Of a stretch of 64,000 bases of DNA, positions 54,880 to 63,353 are shown in pieces. The stretch comes from Oceanospirillaceae bacterium (GTDB lineage: Bacteria; Pseudomonadota; Gammaproteobacteria; Pseudomonadales; Litoribrevibacteraceae): the NCBI GenBank assembly GCA_015665455.1, contig JADFAD010000006.1, positions 1,178,001-1,242,000 on the forward strand. Reading direction: 5' to 3'. The notes under the pieces were generated by a model. That model worked only from the letters and a program-made list of their open reading frames with translations, did no database searches and had not been told where the DNA came from. The stretch's first letter is position 1; each line of letters begins with the position of its first letter. The position numbers and the translations under genes are program-made.

Positions 54880-55404
54880 TTATTTAGCTTTAGATTCTAG
54901 TTTCGCAGTAAGAGTGTCGTACTTAATTGTATCGCCCTTCTCAATCTTTCCTGCTTCATTTTCAAAGTAGTAGGTAATGCTCAAGTTTGTATAGGTAAGA
55001 TCAAAATCTTCTTGAGGCGTATCACCACCGCTGCAGCTTACGTCATATGAAGACATACGCGCTTTTTCAAGAGTCAGGATCATGTACGGATCCACACCGT
55101 CACCTTCACGTGAAGGCTTCGTTAGAAGAACTTCAATCTTCTGACCTTCTGTACCAGGTGAAAATAAGAATGTAGTAAGGTGCGGGCTTGCACCATCAGA
55201 TGTACGAGAAATACTAACTTCACCTAAAGCAACCATACCTTTATCGGCATTGTTTGCATTACCCACATCAACACTTACACCACGAACAGCACCCCAAGAA
55301 ACATTGTTGATAGCAAAAAAGCCTTTCTTACCACCAATGTCGCCAATTGTTGCTGCACCTTTGATTGCATCTTTTCCGTCGATACGCATGAAAATAGAAG
55401 CCAT
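54880..55404 (-). CDS. hcp: T6SS tube protein Hcp (TssD)
   Basis: 174 aa tube subunit. It begins MASIFMRIDG and shows the Hcp strands GEVSISRTSDGASPHL and VLLTKPSREGDGVDPYMILTLEKA. The frame extends to TTG 55419, but that codon falls on the GGAG ribosome site, so ATG 55404 is used. No C-terminal effector extension. It is second in the operon, after tssA and a stem-loop. Confidence 0.95.
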   Translation of the reverse strand: MASIFMRIDGKDAIKGAATIGDIGGKKGFFAINNVSWGAVRGVSVDVGNANNADKGMVALGEVSISRTSDGASPHLTTFLFSPGTEGQKIEVLLTKPSREGDGVDPYMILTLEKARMSSYDVSCSGGDTPQEDFDLTYTNLSITYYFENEAGKIEKGDTIKYDTLTAKLESKAK

Positions 55405-55466
55405 ATTTTTGTTCTCCAAAATTATTTTAATTTATTAGCACTGTCGTTTATAAATACACTTACCAA

Positions 55467-55499
55467 CTTACATTCAAACGTTATTCGTTTTTATGTAAG
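55467..55499 (-). promoter_or_regulatory. stem-loop between tssA and hcp
   Basis: CTTACAT (55467-55473) pairs with ATGTAAG (55493-55499), and after a 2x2 mismatch AAACG pairs with CGTTT around a TTATT loop. It starts 3 bp after the tssA stop. No T-run follows, so it is more likely an mRNA processing or stabilising element before the highly expressed hcp than a terminator. Confidence 0.55.
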
Positions 55500-55502
55500 G
55501 AA

Positions 55503-56828
55503 TTACCATTCGAAACTCGATATACCGCCCTCGGATTCCGAAGAACTGCTTGAATCATTACTCGTTACTTGATCGTTCGAGCCTGAACTTCCAGACTCAG
55601 TTTGGACGCTTTGCATTACTTGTTTTTGGTCACTTGCAGACGACGCATAGCTCTGTTGGCTCGCTGCGGCCTGCGGAATGGCTGTCTTCTCAGTACTTTC
55701 TAAACCGGCAAGGTTCGTAATACGACCCATAACGTTTGCGTTATCACCCACCAGTTCTTGCAACAACTCTGGCAGAGGCAAATACCCCCAGCGAATTGCG
55801 CGTTCAATCAGCATATACACAGGGCTGTGAGGCTCAGTTTCTAAAAAATAATCTGCAATTTTTCTAAGTTCATTGAAAGCATGATCTCTGCTAGCAATAG
55901 CACCTGAAGTCATTACCTGAACGGTAGCCACACCACTAACAGGCTGCGTTTGCTGAACAGAACTCTCCATAACTTCGCCCTCAGAGGCCGATGTTTCTAC
56001 CGATGGATCAGGTGCTTGCTCTTTATCTAAAGGCCAAGGCTTTAACTGATCACCAACCAGATAACGAATTGCGTTCAATAAGCTTTCTACGTTCTTTTTA
56101 ATAAACCGAAAACTGACACTTTGGGTTCCTGCTTTCTGGCATTCTTCCGCAATGAAAGACTCTACCTCAACCAAGCTTTCCAGAATCGAACCTAAAGAAA
56201 GTACGGTATCAATCACAGTTTGTCTGTCTGAAGCGAATGTTTTCACCGCTTCCGTTTTAAGCTCCGCTAATTGTCCATTTCGCTCAGCATGTGCATATCG
56301 AGAAAAATCAATTTCACCGACCAATCCCTGTAACTGAAGAGGCATATATAGCAAGCCACTGTTTTCAGTTTCACCGACCAACTGAAGTAATGGACGAATT
56401 CTAAACTCTGTTATTTCTTTTAAACGACCAGCGTCACCGGTCGCTTTTAATTTGTTATCAGGAAGGACTGGCTGAAGATCACTCCAGAATGTTTTCACCA
56501 CCTCAGCAAATGCCTGAAGAGCCTTCGCAGAATTATCTAATGGAGAAGAAGTGAACATCTGAGCTGTAATAAACCAACAAAAGACTTCAACATCTTTCGA
56601 GGTTGATATCAGAATGTCTTCACACTGAGAAGATAATAACTTCCAGTTGTTTACATTCTGATCCAGTAATTCTTCATCCGCTGTGGCATCTGGCGTTTCC
56701 AGTAACTGACGAAATGAGGACTGCGCCATATTGAACTGGTTTCTTAAACCTCGGTATACCGTACGGTTACCTTTAAGATACTCACCACAAGAACTTGTGT
56801 CAGAGATCGTTTTTAACAAGTGTTCCAA
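55503..56828 (-). CDS. tssA: T6SS cap/assembly protein TssA
   Basis: 441 aa with an ImpA-type N-terminal domain, recognisable by TSSPLDNSAKALQAFAEVVKTFWSDLQP and the RPLLQL and YLPLPELLQELVGDN regions. A short VasJ-like helical end (RDHAFNELRKIADYFLETEPHSPVYMLIERAIRWG) is the part that builds TssA multimers. The last 60 residues are a Ser/Gln/Asp-rich tail. First gene of the T6SS operon, so the promoter should lie within 56829-57145. Confidence 0.88.
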   Translation of the reverse strand: MEHLLKTISDTSSCGEYLKGNRTVYRGLRNQFNMAQSSFRQLLETPDATADEELLDQNVNNWKLLSSQCEDILISTSKDVEVFCWFITAQMFTSSPLDNSAKALQAFAEVVKTFWSDLQPVLPDNKLKATGDAGRLKEITEFRIRPLLQLVGETENSGLLYMPLQLQGLVGEIDFSRYAHAERNGQLAELKTEAVKTFASDRQTVIDTVLSLGSILESLVEVESFIAEECQKAGTQSVSFRFIKKNVESLLNAIRYLVGDQLKPWPLDKEQAPDPSVETSASEGEVMESSVQQTQPVSGVATVQVMTSGAIASRDHAFNELRKIADYFLETEPHSPVYMLIERAIRWGYLPLPELLQELVGDNANVMGRITNLAGLESTEKTAIPQAAASQQSYASSASDQKQVMQSVQTESGSSGSNDQVTSNDSSSSSESEGGISSFEW

Positions 56829-57145
56829 TTAACTCTTCCTAATACTTTTGTTTTATTCCCTTAAGCCTGGCAAAAAACGCATCAAACCAAGCCCATAAAT
56901 GAATCAATGGAATATTCAGTTTAGTCCATTATTCAGTAACAACAACCAATCCGATTATACTCATACTTATTCATTAATTATTAAGTTAAATTTGTTAACT
57001 ACGTCAAAAAAAAACGAACAAAATCAAAAAGTTTGGACAGGTTTTATATTTCCTTTTCTGCCCTTTCTGTCTTTAAGATTAAAAGAGGAATGTGCATCAA
57101 ATAAGTAAGCGAGAGAAATAAATGAAACAAAATGTAACTGGCATG

Positions 57146-57185
57146 AAAAAGCCCAAATACAGTCTGTTATGTATTTGGGCTTTTT
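57146..57185. terminator. bidirectional rho-independent terminator
   Basis: AAAAAGCCCAAATAC (57146-57160) and GTATTTGGGCTTTTT (57171-57185) form a perfect 15 bp inverted repeat with a 10 nt loop, with A-run and T-run at the two sides. It isolates the T6SS promoter region from the four-gene operon to its right. Confidence 0.88.
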
Positions 57186-57265
57186 AGAAGAGTCATAGCG
57201 CCAAAGAATGATCAATAAGCTGATAACACTCTACTGCCAATGAGACTTTTGCGGGTAAGCATTTA

Positions 57266-57298
57266 ATTACTTGCCCACAATTTTTGTGGGCGAGTAAT
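57266..57298. terminator. hairpin with 15 bp arms and TTT loop
   Basis: ATTACTTGCCCACAA and TTGTGGGCGAGTAAT pair along 15 positions with a single T-G wobble. On the minus strand it lies 170 bp after the stop of the last gene of the four-gene operon. The T-run is weak. Its right arm overlaps the first copy of the 57292-57431 repeats, so a recombination or operator role is also possible. Confidence 0.5.
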
Positions 57299-57431
57299 AA
57301 AGTATCATACTAAGACTGTCTCTAGACCCCATTCTTTCGTCGAAAAGTCAGGCCAAAAATAAATAAAGTATCATACTAGATTTCACACTTGAGCGTTTTC
57401 AGAATATTTTTGAGTAATAAAGAATCATACT
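57292..57431. repeat. three direct repeats with a palindromic AGTATCATACT core
   Basis: Copies are GAGTAATAAAGTATCATACT (57292-57311), ATAAATAAAGTATCATACT (57359-57377) and GAGTAATAAAGAATCATACT (57412-57431). Copies 1 and 2 carry AGTAT-C-ATACT, a 5-1-5 palindrome; copy 3 has one change in the left half (AGAAT). Spacing between copies is about 66 and 54 bp, near six and five helical turns. This looks like an array of operator sites; a recombinase or transposase end-binding array is the alternative. Confidence 0.65.
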
Positions 57432-57467
57432 GATAACGAATTGATGGTTGCGATACGTTAAAGCACT

Positions 57468-58205
57468 TTACGCTAAATGAGGATTGATTAAACGAGCTTC
57501 CTTACAGATCTCTTGACTATCAACCCCTCCTTGTCCTTTATGCGCCCAATATTCAGCAAGCTTGCGATAGTAAGTACTCCACCACTGGTTTTGTGAGTTT
57601 TCTATTATCTCAGAATAACTCGTATCTGCTTTTAGTTTTCTCCACATACTTTCAGAAAAATTAGAAACTACAAAATCTATAGCCAAAAAAACATCCAGTG
57701 GGTGATGCAAAATTCTAGGGGCATCGAGAAGAATAACATTCCCATATGTTCCTATTTCTTTCAATCGTTTTCCCCCGTGATGAAAATGGTACATTGGATG
57801 TACAAACTCAGGGGAAGAACACCTTGGTTCATCTATATGAAAATCAAGATGCCATGAGCCCTTACATTCCTCTACAGATTCTTCATTCATTGCAGAGTAT
57901 TCAATATTGACTACAGCCTCACTTACATTTCCAAACATAAAGGTTTTATTAGGATATAAACGAACGAGGATATCCAGCCTCAATGAAAGCTGATTCTCCC
58001 ATTCTCCTTGACGTATAAACTGATTATTCGAAATATCTAGAAACTCTAACCCTGACAGATTGTATTTTAGGCCTCTATCTTCCCGGCACCTCTTCAATTG
58101 AGTTTTTAAATCTCGTAAAGGTTGAGTATTTTTTACTACTCCTTTTGTCTCCAAGATAGATGCAAAAGTTTCTATCGATTGGATCGTCTCCTCCTTACTG
58201 GACAC
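57468..58205 (-). CDS. His-rich protein of unknown family, last gene of the four-gene operon
   Basis: 245 aa, cytoplasmic by appearance, family not recognised. A central cluster of histidines (H119 and H123 in WHLDFHID; H136, H140, H142 and H143 in HPMYHFHHGG; H167, H168 in RILHHPLD) with nearby Asp and Cys could bind metal. A helical C-terminus follows, with WW and YY pairs (NQWWSTYYRKLAEYW). The only good start is GTG 58205 with GAGG 10 nt upstream; it overlaps the previous gene by 11 nt. Being the terminal product of a methylase - kinase - receiver operon makes it a candidate effector (inference). Confidence 0.7.
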   Translation of the reverse strand: MSSKEETIQSIETFASILETKGVVKNTQPLRDLKTQLKRCREDRGLKYNLSGLEFLDISNNQFIRQGEWENQLSLRLDILVRLYPNKTFMFGNVSEAVVNIEYSAMNEESVEECKGSWHLDFHIDEPRCSSPEFVHPMYHFHHGGKRLKEIGTYGNVILLDAPRILHHPLDVFLAIDFVVSNFSESMWRKLKADTSYSEIIENSQNQWWSTYYRKLAEYWAHKGQGGVDSQEICKEARLINPHLA

Positions 58206-59349
58206 TAGGTCTTAACCTCACTTCCAGTAAATTTCTTTTTGCTTGGTCTTCCGTGTGTACCAAGTAACCTTTGTCTTTAGCTTCTCGTTTAAGAACACTG
58301 GCAATATCTAAATACTTCGGTTGCTCCCAGGCCTTTAGTAAAGGGTCTCTTGCTCTTAGTGCATCATAAGGATCAAGAGGAGTACCACTGACTATGCAAT
58401 TAACCCAAAGCTTTTGGCTTTGGTCACCATCTACGTATTTAATTTGAATAGGAGATAATTCATTGAGCCCAGTAGAACCTTTAATAATTTCAACTCGTTC
58501 CTCGCAAGTTAAGCCTTGAAGGTAACTTCCACCTTCACAGATGTCTTCCCACCAATCTTCAATAGAACTAAACCACCAACGCTCTTTTAATTCAGAAAAT
58601 ATCCCTTGATATTTACCTTCATTAAATAACTCTATTAACTTTATCCAATCACTTGAATTTTCAATATTTATACCAAGCTTCGTTGCCAACATTTGTTCAG
58701 TAACCAAGCTACCAGCACTTCGTATTAGCGTACTGTAAATACTATTAACCAAAGCATGAGGATCTGATAACTTTGATTTAACATATTCAACAAAGCGACT
58801 ATCCACAAATTCTGATACTTGTTTATTCCATTGAAATAAAGGAGCTAAGTAATCAAGAGTGACATCTTCTGATATATCAGTCTTCAATTGTCTTGCGATA
58901 GAGTACGCATCAACTAAAGATGTCATCAGTAAAGTCGATTTACGAGCAAAGAGATTATCTACTAACTGATCTTTCTTCATTACATAATCAAACAAATTAT
59001 GAGATGACTCATCAGGGTCATAATATTTCACAAATTGTTTTTCGTTAGATAATAATATTATTGGCGAAGATGTTATTTCAGAAGCAGCCATATCTGTCCG
59101 AAAATTTTGAGCCAATGACGTACCATAATAATCAACATTCTCATTCTTCTCATTTGGAGCATCTAACTTTTGATCAACAATTAAACCGTCATAGTTATTT
59201 TCACTAAAAAGTTGTCTAACCGCACTCATTGCCATTACACGATAATGGTCAATTTCTAATTGGCCATTAGATGCTCGCTTTAACTGATCAATCAAAGGTT
59301 TTAAGTCGTTAGTCGTATCATCATCAATATAAAGATATCTAATAGGCAT
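58195..59349 (-). CDS. receiver-domain protein with large unknown output domain
   Basis: 384 aa from ATG 59349 (11 nt overlap with the upstream kinase-like gene; the frame extends to 59424 but that part would not belong to the receiver fold). Residues 1-130 look like a CheY-like receiver: acidic D9-D11 in YIDDD, phospho-acceptor D59 in DGLIVDQKL, S101 in IILLSNE and K125/K126 in YVMKKD. The remaining 250 residues are not recognised and contain a Trp-rich stretch (ERWWFSSIEDWWEDI). No DNA-binding domain is apparent. It is the natural phospho-acceptor of the neighbouring histidine kinase core (inference). Confidence 0.75.
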   Translation of the reverse strand: MPIRYLYIDDDTTNDLKPLIDQLKRASNGQLEIDHYRVMAMSAVRQLFSENNYDGLIVDQKLDAPNEKNENVDYYGTSLAQNFRTDMAASEITSSPIILLSNEKQFVKYYDPDESSHNLFDYVMKKDQLVDNLFARKSTLLMTSLVDAYSIARQLKTDISEDVTLDYLAPLFQWNKQVSEFVDSRFVEYVKSKLSDPHALVNSIYSTLIRSAGSLVTEQMLATKLGINIENSSDWIKLIELFNEGKYQGIFSELKERWWFSSIEDWWEDICEGGSYLQGLTCEERVEIIKGSTGLNELSPIQIKYVDGDQSQKLWVNCIVSGTPLDPYDALRARDPLLKAWEQPKYLDIASVLKREAKDKGYLVHTEDQAKRNLLEVRLRPSVQ

Positions 59350-61684
59350 CTTCAGGAATCTCTTCTTCACTCGCTCGTGGAACCACAAATTCAATGCACG
59401 TATTATAACTGTTAGATGGTTCAACTACAGAAATAGTGCCATCAATTCCTTCAATGAGTTGTTGTGAAATGGTTAAACCGAGGCCCATTCCTCTCGCATA
59501 TTCATTGTCACTACCATAAGTTTTATCAGAAACTGATGTGGTAAAAAGAGGTGTAAATATTCTCCCCCAATTCTTGGTTGGAATACCATCGCCATTATCT
59601 TCGAAGCGTATCCGAATATCTTCTCTTGTTGTTGTAACAAAAACACCTATCTTCCCTGGTGAATTACCAGAGCGAACAATAGCCTTGCAGGAATTTGTAA
59701 ATAAGTTTATTAAAACTGAAGATATTTCAGATATGTGAATTGGTTTTGTCCAAATATCCCAACTGTCGTAAGTAATATCAAGCTCATATAATCTTCTATC
59801 TAATGTAGGCTTCATTGCTTTAAAAAAATCATTGATAATATCTCGGACTTCAAAATAAGATTTTTCTCGATCAGAGTTTTTTCTTATAGAACCATCAAAG
59901 AAATCAGTATAAGCAACGAGCATCCCAACATTACTTTCTAGCTCATCAGCTTTTTCTTTTAATTCAGGGCTCGTTTCAGATGCTTTTCTTAGGTAACTTG
60001 TATTTAACCTTAGGGCCGTCAAATATAGTTGTATTTCATGGGTGAATTCACCAATAGCAAGACCTGTTGATGCAAGAACTTTATACATATGACTTTCGTC
60101 AATCAGCTCTTTAGTTAACAGTTCAAGCTTAATTACCTCTTCTTCAAAGCGAGATTTTGCTCCCTCATTAAATTCTGAGTACTCCCCTGAGCTATTTGAA
60201 TCATCAGAATCAGCAAAAGCATCCCTTTCCTCATCGCTATTATAGTTATTACCTTTGCTCGAGTTTATTTCTTCTCCTATCGTTTCCACTGCTGCCTTTA
60301 CTATTTCAACCTGCTCTTCTACCTTTTCTTCAATAGGCTTTTCTTTTTCAAATTCTTGATTAGAAGTTACCTTTCGACCTCTAAAAGGAGTTATAAAACT
60401 AACTGCTTGCTTAACAATTTGGTACATTGTTTCAACTAAAATCTCAAAAGCCCGATTCTCAATTAGACCTTCTCTTGAAGACGTTTCATCAAATATACGG
60501 CCTTCTGAATCAGAAACTGAAACCATACCTATAAAATTCGTGTTTGCATGAGGAGGTAGTATTAATCTGCGTCTAGAAGACTCATCCAGGTTTAACCAAT
60601 CATCAAATCGTTTCCCATAAGGCGAAACATAAAAGCCATTTCTATATAACTTAATTCCACCGTTCTCTCGTAAGAAATCAGGTAAATGCTTCTTGTGTTT
60701 TCTCCCTTTTTCAAGAGAGAAGTAATCCGCTTCGAACTTAAATTTACTATCTCGTAAAATATCAGAATAGAGCTCTTGAAAAGAAAGCTCTTCTTCTACC
60801 AAAACATTCTTCCCAAGAATTCGAATCATGCATTTTCCTGATTCACTCATCCATGCCTCGATAGACGCATCAGCTTCGGATAGAAACTCTGTTTCCTCAT
60901 TCATCAAAGGTAGATATTCATCTGATAAGTCAAAATAAGAATAGAACTCAATTGAAAAACCAGGATCTTCATCGTTAAACAAATCTTGACTTGTTGCAGG
61001 CTTAATAACTGAAGAGGCATATTTAAAAGAAGTTTCAATATTGCTTTTTGTCCATGCTTCTCTAACATCAGAGACAACTAGCTTTGTTCCTTTATCAAAA
61101 CCATAATCTTCATGACTATATTTAGTGGAGTTCGATACTGCTATCAAGGATTTATTAGGAGCAAAATGTTCCCAATCAATATCAAGAATAAGGAAAGGTT
61201 CATTTGCAGAACAACGCGTAATAACTTTTAGTTTCTTACCCAACTTTTGAGCGGCAAACCGGCCTAGACCTTTTCTCCCCGCTCTTTTTCTACGGTATAT
61301 AGGAGAATTAGGACTATTTTCTTTATCTGAAGTGCTTATTCGCATGAAACCATTTATTAACTGGTCTCGGGTCATTCCGCTTCCAGTATCTTGAATAATG
61401 ATTTCGCCATTAGGCCGTTCAGTATCTCTGAAATAGACTCCTACTTTAGAAGCATCAGCATCATAACTGTTTTTGATTAATTCACTTAAAGCTGTAGTCT
61501 TCTTTGCTACAAGTTGCTCACCAAGACGCTTAACTAAATTAGCATCTACTGAAAAGCGAACATTTTCATTATCTAATTCAGATAGCTTTGATGCAGTATC
61601 AAGCATCTGACCATAATCAGGTTTATCATCTGATAATAAATTACGTAACTGTTCCTTGAGTACTGCTTCATTAGAACTGCTCAT
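59339..61684 (-). CDS. dual-GHKL protein: MORC/Hsp90-like ATPase fused to a histidine kinase core
   Basis: 781 aa, no transmembrane segment. The first GHKL ATPase (about 45-160) has ALSELIKNSYDADA (E68, N72), IQDTGSGM (97-104) and GRKGLGRFA (136-144). A transducer-like region includes GIKLYRNGFYVSPYG, SSRRRLILPPHAN and SSREGLIENRAF, as in RM-associated MORC/MutL-like ATPases. An acidic, Ser-rich linker spans about 445-510. The C-terminal part has an H-box-like GEFTHEIQ (H549) and a second GHKL ATPase: LINLFTNSCKAI (658-669), DNGDGIP (696-702), RGMGLGL (731-737). The gene overlaps the methylase by 14 nt. Autophosphorylation of H549 is predicted, not shown. Confidence 0.82.
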   Translation of the reverse strand: MSSSNEAVLKEQLRNLLSDDKPDYGQMLDTASKLSELDNENVRFSVDANLVKRLGEQLVAKKTTALSELIKNSYDADASKVGVYFRDTERPNGEIIIQDTGSGMTRDQLINGFMRISTSDKENSPNSPIYRRKRAGRKGLGRFAAQKLGKKLKVITRCSANEPFLILDIDWEHFAPNKSLIAVSNSTKYSHEDYGFDKGTKLVVSDVREAWTKSNIETSFKYASSVIKPATSQDLFNDEDPGFSIEFYSYFDLSDEYLPLMNEETEFLSEADASIEAWMSESGKCMIRILGKNVLVEEELSFQELYSDILRDSKFKFEADYFSLEKGRKHKKHLPDFLRENGGIKLYRNGFYVSPYGKRFDDWLNLDESSRRRLILPPHANTNFIGMVSVSDSEGRIFDETSSREGLIENRAFEILVETMYQIVKQAVSFITPFRGRKVTSNQEFEKEKPIEEKVEEQVEIVKAAVETIGEEINSSKGNNYNSDEERDAFADSDDSNSSGEYSEFNEGAKSRFEEEVIKLELLTKELIDESHMYKVLASTGLAIGEFTHEIQLYLTALRLNTSYLRKASETSPELKEKADELESNVGMLVAYTDFFDGSIRKNSDREKSYFEVRDIINDFFKAMKPTLDRRLYELDITYDSWDIWTKPIHISEISSVLINLFTNSCKAIVRSGNSPGKIGVFVTTTREDIRIRFEDNGDGIPTKNWGRIFTPLFTTSVSDKTYGSDNEYARGMGLGLTISQQLIEGIDGTISVVEPSNSYNTCIEFVVPRASEEEIPEDAY

Positions 61685-63353
61685 TGTATGCTGACACTCC
61701 CTTGTATCGCTCTTTTCTTAAAAAATGAACCCCAACCCTTACAGCTTCACACTGTGAAGCAGTTATCAAATTATGCTTTATTAGTATTTGATCAACTAAC
61801 TCCATTACTTTAAATTGCTGACCTTGTGAAAGATATGCTTCAGCAACTGATACATTATTAGAGAGCTCTTCTATACAGTTTTCTGACATCAAAAGTCGAA
61901 TACTTTTACCCGCAGTAGGCTCTATCTTTAAAACCCCTGAACCATATGCCCGACCACCTATCTCAGCTGATAGTTGAGAAAAAGATGAAAGTAGGCTCAT
62001 TGATAGAGCCATTTTTTCAGCATACGACTTTTTTTCCTTAAAAAAGACCCTATGAATTGAGTTCGTACAATTAACTTTGCACTGATTAATTATTAGCTTA
62101 GGCCCGTGATGCACCATATAAGAAAAAAAACCATCAGGATATAAGTGGTCATCAGGGTAATGCCAATGCCGCCTTTTCTTAAAGGTTCTATTTTTTCTTC
62201 TTTCTTTTGCCTTCACTACAGATAAATAACTACGGATCGGGGTCCCCCTAATAATCATATCTTCAGGAGAAGGACTCACTAGCAATGCTCTATTATTTTT
62301 AGCAATAATTTTGTCTTGTCTTCGCTGGTTATGCTTAAGGCCTATAAATGATGAAAATTTGCCCATCACCGGTTTAACATAACAATCTGATAATTGCTCT
62401 TTATCTTTTGTTTCTTTATCAATTACAAATACTTTATTTGCACCAGTTACCATACCTATCTTTATATCCGCATAGTCAGATAGTTTCTTTGATGCGCTAG
62501 TAGAAGCCACTTGAAGATAAGCATCTCTAGAAAGGTCAGGTAAGAAACTTAATTTATAATCTAACTGCTCTATCTTTTTATCAGTCGAGTTACAAAAGAT
62601 AAAGTTATTTAGCTCTTTTAGATCACTTACAGAACAAACCCTAAAATCACACTTTTCTTTCTTATTGATCGTAAATCCTTGAGCAATCATTACGACTGAC
62701 GATTCAGACGCACCCTCACTCTTGAAAAATCTTTCACCAATCTTTGCAATTTTAATTGTATGAAAGTGAGCCCTATGAATATTCATCAATGCTAGAGCGT
62801 AATTAGCGTGCAATAGACTAGAAGGTAAGACCCAAGCAACTTTCCCTCCCTCACGAATAAAAGACAAACTATGTAAAAGAAAATAAGCCCATAGGCTAGC
62901 ATTACTGCCAATAGTTTCATCTGAAAATGGAGACTGTTTAAGAATCTTTTTACAAATATTCCTCTGTTCTATGCTCATATTATGCATTGATACATAAGGA
63001 GGGTTTCCTAAAACAACATCAAACTTATCAACTTTAAAGTCTTCAGCACCTACTTTAATGAAGTCGTTTAATATAAAACGTTTTTCTAACGAAAAAAGTT
63101 TGAACTTCTGACTTAGAATATCAAAAGCATGTTCATCAATATCAACTCCAAAGAGGTTATTCTTTGGGGCTTTACTCCCCAACTCTCTGAGTCGAGTAAT
63201 ACAACTATCTAAAAAGCCACATCCACCAAAGCTCGGCTCTAGTATATTGTCCTTGGACGCAGATATAGCCCAGTTGGCTAAAATTTGACTGAGTTCAGGC
63301 GGCGTATAATACGCTCCTAATTTTCTCTTTTTAGCCAAAGAATGGGGGTTCAT
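61671..63353 (-). CDS. Eco57I-like adenine-specific DNA methyltransferase
   Basis: 560 aa. Motif X-like KLGAYYTPPELSQILANWA (11-29) and SAM-binding motif I in ILEPSFGGCGFLDSCI (37-52) are present. FGVDIDEHAF (68-77) and the catalytic NPPY (117-120) in FDVVLGNPPYVSM mark an N6-adenine methylase. A later part (YADIKIGMVTGANKVFVI, PVMGKFSSFIGLKH) is typical of the target-recognition half of Eco57I/TaqI-like enzymes. No PD-(D/E)XK or HNH nuclease motif is visible and the protein is much shorter than type IIG enzymes. AAGG lies 8 nt before the ATG. It is the first gene of the four-gene operon. Confidence 0.87.
   Translation of the reverse strand: MNPHSLAKKRKLGAYYTPPELSQILANWAISASKDNILEPSFGGCGFLDSCITRLRELGSKAPKNNLFGVDIDEHAFDILSQKFKLFSLEKRFILNDFIKVGAEDFKVDKFDVVLGNPPYVSMHNMSIEQRNICKKILKQSPFSDETIGSNASLWAYFLLHSLSFIREGGKVAWVLPSSLLHANYALALMNIHRAHFHTIKIAKIGERFFKSEGASESSVVMIAQGFTINKKEKCDFRVCSVSDLKELNNFIFCNSTDKKIEQLDYKLSFLPDLSRDAYLQVASTSASKKLSDYADIKIGMVTGANKVFVIDKETKDKEQLSDCYVKPVMGKFSSFIGLKHNQRRQDKIIAKNNRALLVSPSPEDMIIRGTPIRSYLSVVKAKERRKNRTFKKRRHWHYPDDHLYPDGFFSYMVHHGPKLIINQCKVNCTNSIHRVFFKEKKSYAEKMALSMSLLSSFSQLSAEIGGRAYGSGVLKIEPTAGKSIRLLMSENCIEELSNNVSVAEAYLSQGQQFKVMELVDQILIKHNLITASQCEAVRVGVHFLRKERYKGVSAYNEQF

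Larger units (their letters stand above)
56829..57467. other. AT-rich intergenic region upstream of the T6SS operon
   Basis: 639 bp between the leftward T6SS operon and the 3' end of the four-gene operon. It holds a bidirectional terminator (57146-57185), a 15 bp-arm hairpin (57266-57298) and three palindrome-bearing repeats (57292-57431). On the minus strand TATAAT at 56959-56954 is a possible -10 for tssA, but no good -35 is found. I found no convincing sigma-54 (GG-N10-GC) site. Frames of 60-70 codons here overlap the terminator and have no recognisable content. Confidence 0.55.

Noticed and set aside
56860-56885. Possible sigma-54 promoter for the T6SS operon
   Set aside because: TGGCAAAAAACGC has GG and GC separated by 8 bases instead of 10 and faces the wrong strand.
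56899-57215. Small frames on both strands upstream of tssA
   Set aside because: AT-driven low-complexity translations; the minus-strand one runs through the perfect terminator at 57146-57185.
57292-57431. CRISPR array
   Set aside because: Only three short repeats of unequal length, spacers not uniform, and no cas genes in the window.
61671-63353. Type IIG restriction enzyme (methylase fused to nuclease)
   Set aside because: At 560 aa with motif X near the N-terminus there is no room for, and no sign of, an N-terminal nuclease domain.
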